NCBI GenBank assembly: GCA_914767715.1
Contig: OU612071.1
Coordinates: 25,231,681-25,295,680, forward strand
Source of the DNA: Membranipora membranacea
Lineage: Eukaryota; Bryozoa; Gymnolaemata; Cheilostomatida; Membraniporidae
Length of the DNA: 64,000 nt
Direction of reading: 5' to 3'
Shown here: in pieces, positions 62,360-64,000 of the stretch
Position numbering within the stretch: position 1 is the stretch's first letter
Layout: every line of letters begins with the position of its first letter
Made by a program: the position numbers and the translations under genes
Notes under the pieces: model-generated
Database searches by the model: none
Seen by the model: only the letters and a program-made list of their open reading frames with translations
What the model was told of the DNA's origin: nothing

Positions 62360-62831
62360 AAGGTCTTGCTACATGAGCCCAGGAAATGCGTGGAATTGTC
62401 TTCCCACGCGTGGTAGGCGTGGCTTCATAGGCTAAACACAACCTCCTTGTGACAACATTGCTAAGTGAGTGGCCAATGAGCCATGACCAATGAGTAAGAG
62501 TGATGGCCAATTAAATACACTCTATTGTACCAACTGACCAATGACAGAAGCGTAGGTTCACAACGTGGTTAACAACACGAACATGCTGGTCTTTGAAAAG
62601 ACGCATCGTTAGCATGGCCAACGCGTGGTTTGGCATCAGCAAAGCGTGGGCCTGTCTAGCTACACATCAAGACCATGAGACCAATCAGCATAGAGGATCG
62701 TCCAGATCACTCGGGCAAAAGACCAACAAGTTCGATGTCCACTTAACACGAGTAATCACTCGTGCAGATCCACCGATTAACCACTCGTGACCCCAAATCG
62801 ATGTAAAAATCGTCTCGTGTAGCTAGAGCTT
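62360..62831. mobile_element. TA-flanked MITE specific to the right arm
   Basis: Ends AAGGTCTTGCTACATGAG and, in reverse, AAGCTCTAGCTACACGAG lie between TA dinucleotides. It occupies the position at which the left arm has a different TA-flanked element. No ORF of note. Confidence 0.65.
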
Positions 62832-63439
62832 TACTCTGTGATAACACTCTGTCGGCATTAACTCAAAGAATATGGCTTGAGCAGAATTATGGATTGCATC
62901 CTGTTAGAAAGACGTTTCAATGAGCTTTCCAATGATTTGAAACTTTTAAATTGATCAGTCAAGGATTTAACACAAGGCGCCTGAGTCGACCAATGTATTC
63001 ACTCATCACAATCGTAATTATTGTGTTATGTATTATTACTAAATTCAAAAGTATGGTTATCGAGAAGATCACACCGTGTCTCAAACAGTGTAACGACCAG
63101 ATTGAAGTATACAATATAAATTAGTACACAAGTATGACACTGAGCCATTGTCAATAATCGATGCCTCACCCAGCATCCAACACACACGGAGTTCTGGCGA
63201 CTGAGAAAATTATGCTGTCACCAGGTCAGCTGATAGGTTTGCCTTCCTCCATGGTAAAGTCAAAGCAGAGCAAGCATCCTGACAGACAGGCATAAATGAG
63301 CAGCATCAAGGGAGGTGATGTTCCCCCCTAGAGGGTATAGAAATAGTACAGGTAAACAAATTATAACATATATGGATGGGTCACCACATTGCGAGAAAAT
63401 GACAGACACTAAAATTGCGAGAAAATGACAGACACTAAA

Positions 63440-64000
63440 GCCAAACTTTCACTGTATAATGCCTGTTTTGTTATTCGGTTGCCCTCATCGAGTATTGGCT
63501 AGAATCGTAAGAACAGTAACAGACTACATCTCTTCATCAGAACTTCATATGAACTTTTCAATAACTTCATCCAGACAGCTTTTCAACCTATTGTCTGAAA
63601 ATCTGCCGATACATTACTGCTATCTAAGATCAAAGGCGCATGTGAACCTGAAGACTTAAGCAGAAGTAACCAAATACATCACTGATCATACCAAGTAAGC
63701 ATACCAACCTACTAGACTGACCAACTATGCCCTCATAACCCCACTAGACAATGCCACAGAACATATCGATAAAGTGGCTGTGAACTATGTCAGAGATTGT
63801 TCATCGATTTCAGCAGTGCATTCAATACAATAATCTGATAAAACAATATTAACCTGGATATTCAACTTCTCCATACTCTCTCAACAAGTCAATGCTCATG
63901 GTGAAACATCGCAAATCTCAAACAATTGATTTTTGTCAACTCCCATCCATCAAAGACTTGGAAACTAAAGAAGCTGTCTTTAGCAACAAGCTATGTAAAC
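63440..64000 (+). mobile_element. L2/Rex1-like LINE reverse transcriptase fragment, right copy
   Basis: RT motif A is readable as IDFSSAFNTI at 63,803-63,832, the form typical of L2/Rex1-type LINEs. Upstream, HRVLARIVRTVTDYISSS (63,459 on) can be read with frameshifts. The fragment continues past the window edge. It is the inverted counterpart of 17.2-18.5 kb. Confidence 0.6.

Larger units (their letters stand above)
51205..64000 (-). repeat. Right arm of the large inverted duplication
   Basis: Reverse-complement homologue of the left arm (17.2-31.3 kb). The inner boundary is at about 51,205, and the outer end lies beyond the window. Arm-specific features are a 35-bp triplication, a perfect hairpin at 52,331-52,415, the full 3' end of the LINE, a single copy of the 1.09 kb repeat and a different MITE at 62,360. 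Confidence 0.9.

Overview
This 64 kb window is nuclear DNA of an invertebrate animal. It has GT-AG introns of roughly 100-1,300 bp, AT-rich sequence, several non-LTR retrotransposon (LINE) families, tRNA-derived SINEs and many foldback or TIR-type DNA elements. Nothing in it is bacterial, plasmid or viral. An early-branching marine animal such as a demosponge would fit, but that is inference; no species marker was found.

The main architecture is a large inverted duplication. The left arm (about 17.2-31.3 kb) is repeated in reverse orientation from about 51.2 kb to the right edge (64.0 kb), around a unique spacer of about 20 kb. Each arm carries one intact two-exon gene, on the plus strand in the left arm and the minus strand in the right. 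It encodes a protein of about 1,100 residues: a short N-terminus, a Pol-beta-fold nucleotidyltransferase domain of the DUF294/GlnD type with its catalytic G-S and D-x-E residues, and a long C-terminal TPR array. The two proteins are close overall, but their differences cluster in the middle of the TPR array. The arms also share an old CR1/Jockey-like LINE, an L2/Rex1-like RT fragment and a small conserved ORF. They differ by arm-specific insertions, a tandem duplication, a triplication and a perfect hairpin.

The spacer (31.3-51.2 kb) holds, in order: a decayed CR1/L2-like LINE (32.1-34.8 kb), a 2.2 kb repeat (34.8-37.0 kb) whose inverted copy lies at the left edge, and 18 consecutive exons of a coiled-coil gene best matched to CCDC180 (37.2-47.9 kb). 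Exon phases agree throughout, but the second-last visible exon has an in-frame TAG before a strong, phase-correct donor. The 3' half of that gene is not in the window. A SINE cluster, a tRNA-Lys-derived pseudogene and one possible terminal exon fill the rest.

The left edge (0-17 kb) is a nested repeat block. A 2.2 kb repeat is split by about 11.3 kb of inserted material. Inside that lies a 7.3 kb TIR element with a perfect 9-bp target-site duplication and palindromic subterminal motifs (Mutator-like in form), three members of a foldback family ending in GGTGTTGGACC, a 430-bp CCCCAAA-type minisatellite and many long hairpins. No host gene was recognised in this part.

The nucleotidyltransferase-TPR pair is the most interesting gene content. 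The layout, a conserved catalytic head with a fast-diverging repeat array duplicated in inverted orientation, resembles sensor-effector proteins of innate immunity, but function is inferred only. Joining of two haplotypes during assembly is an alternative explanation for the inverted arms.
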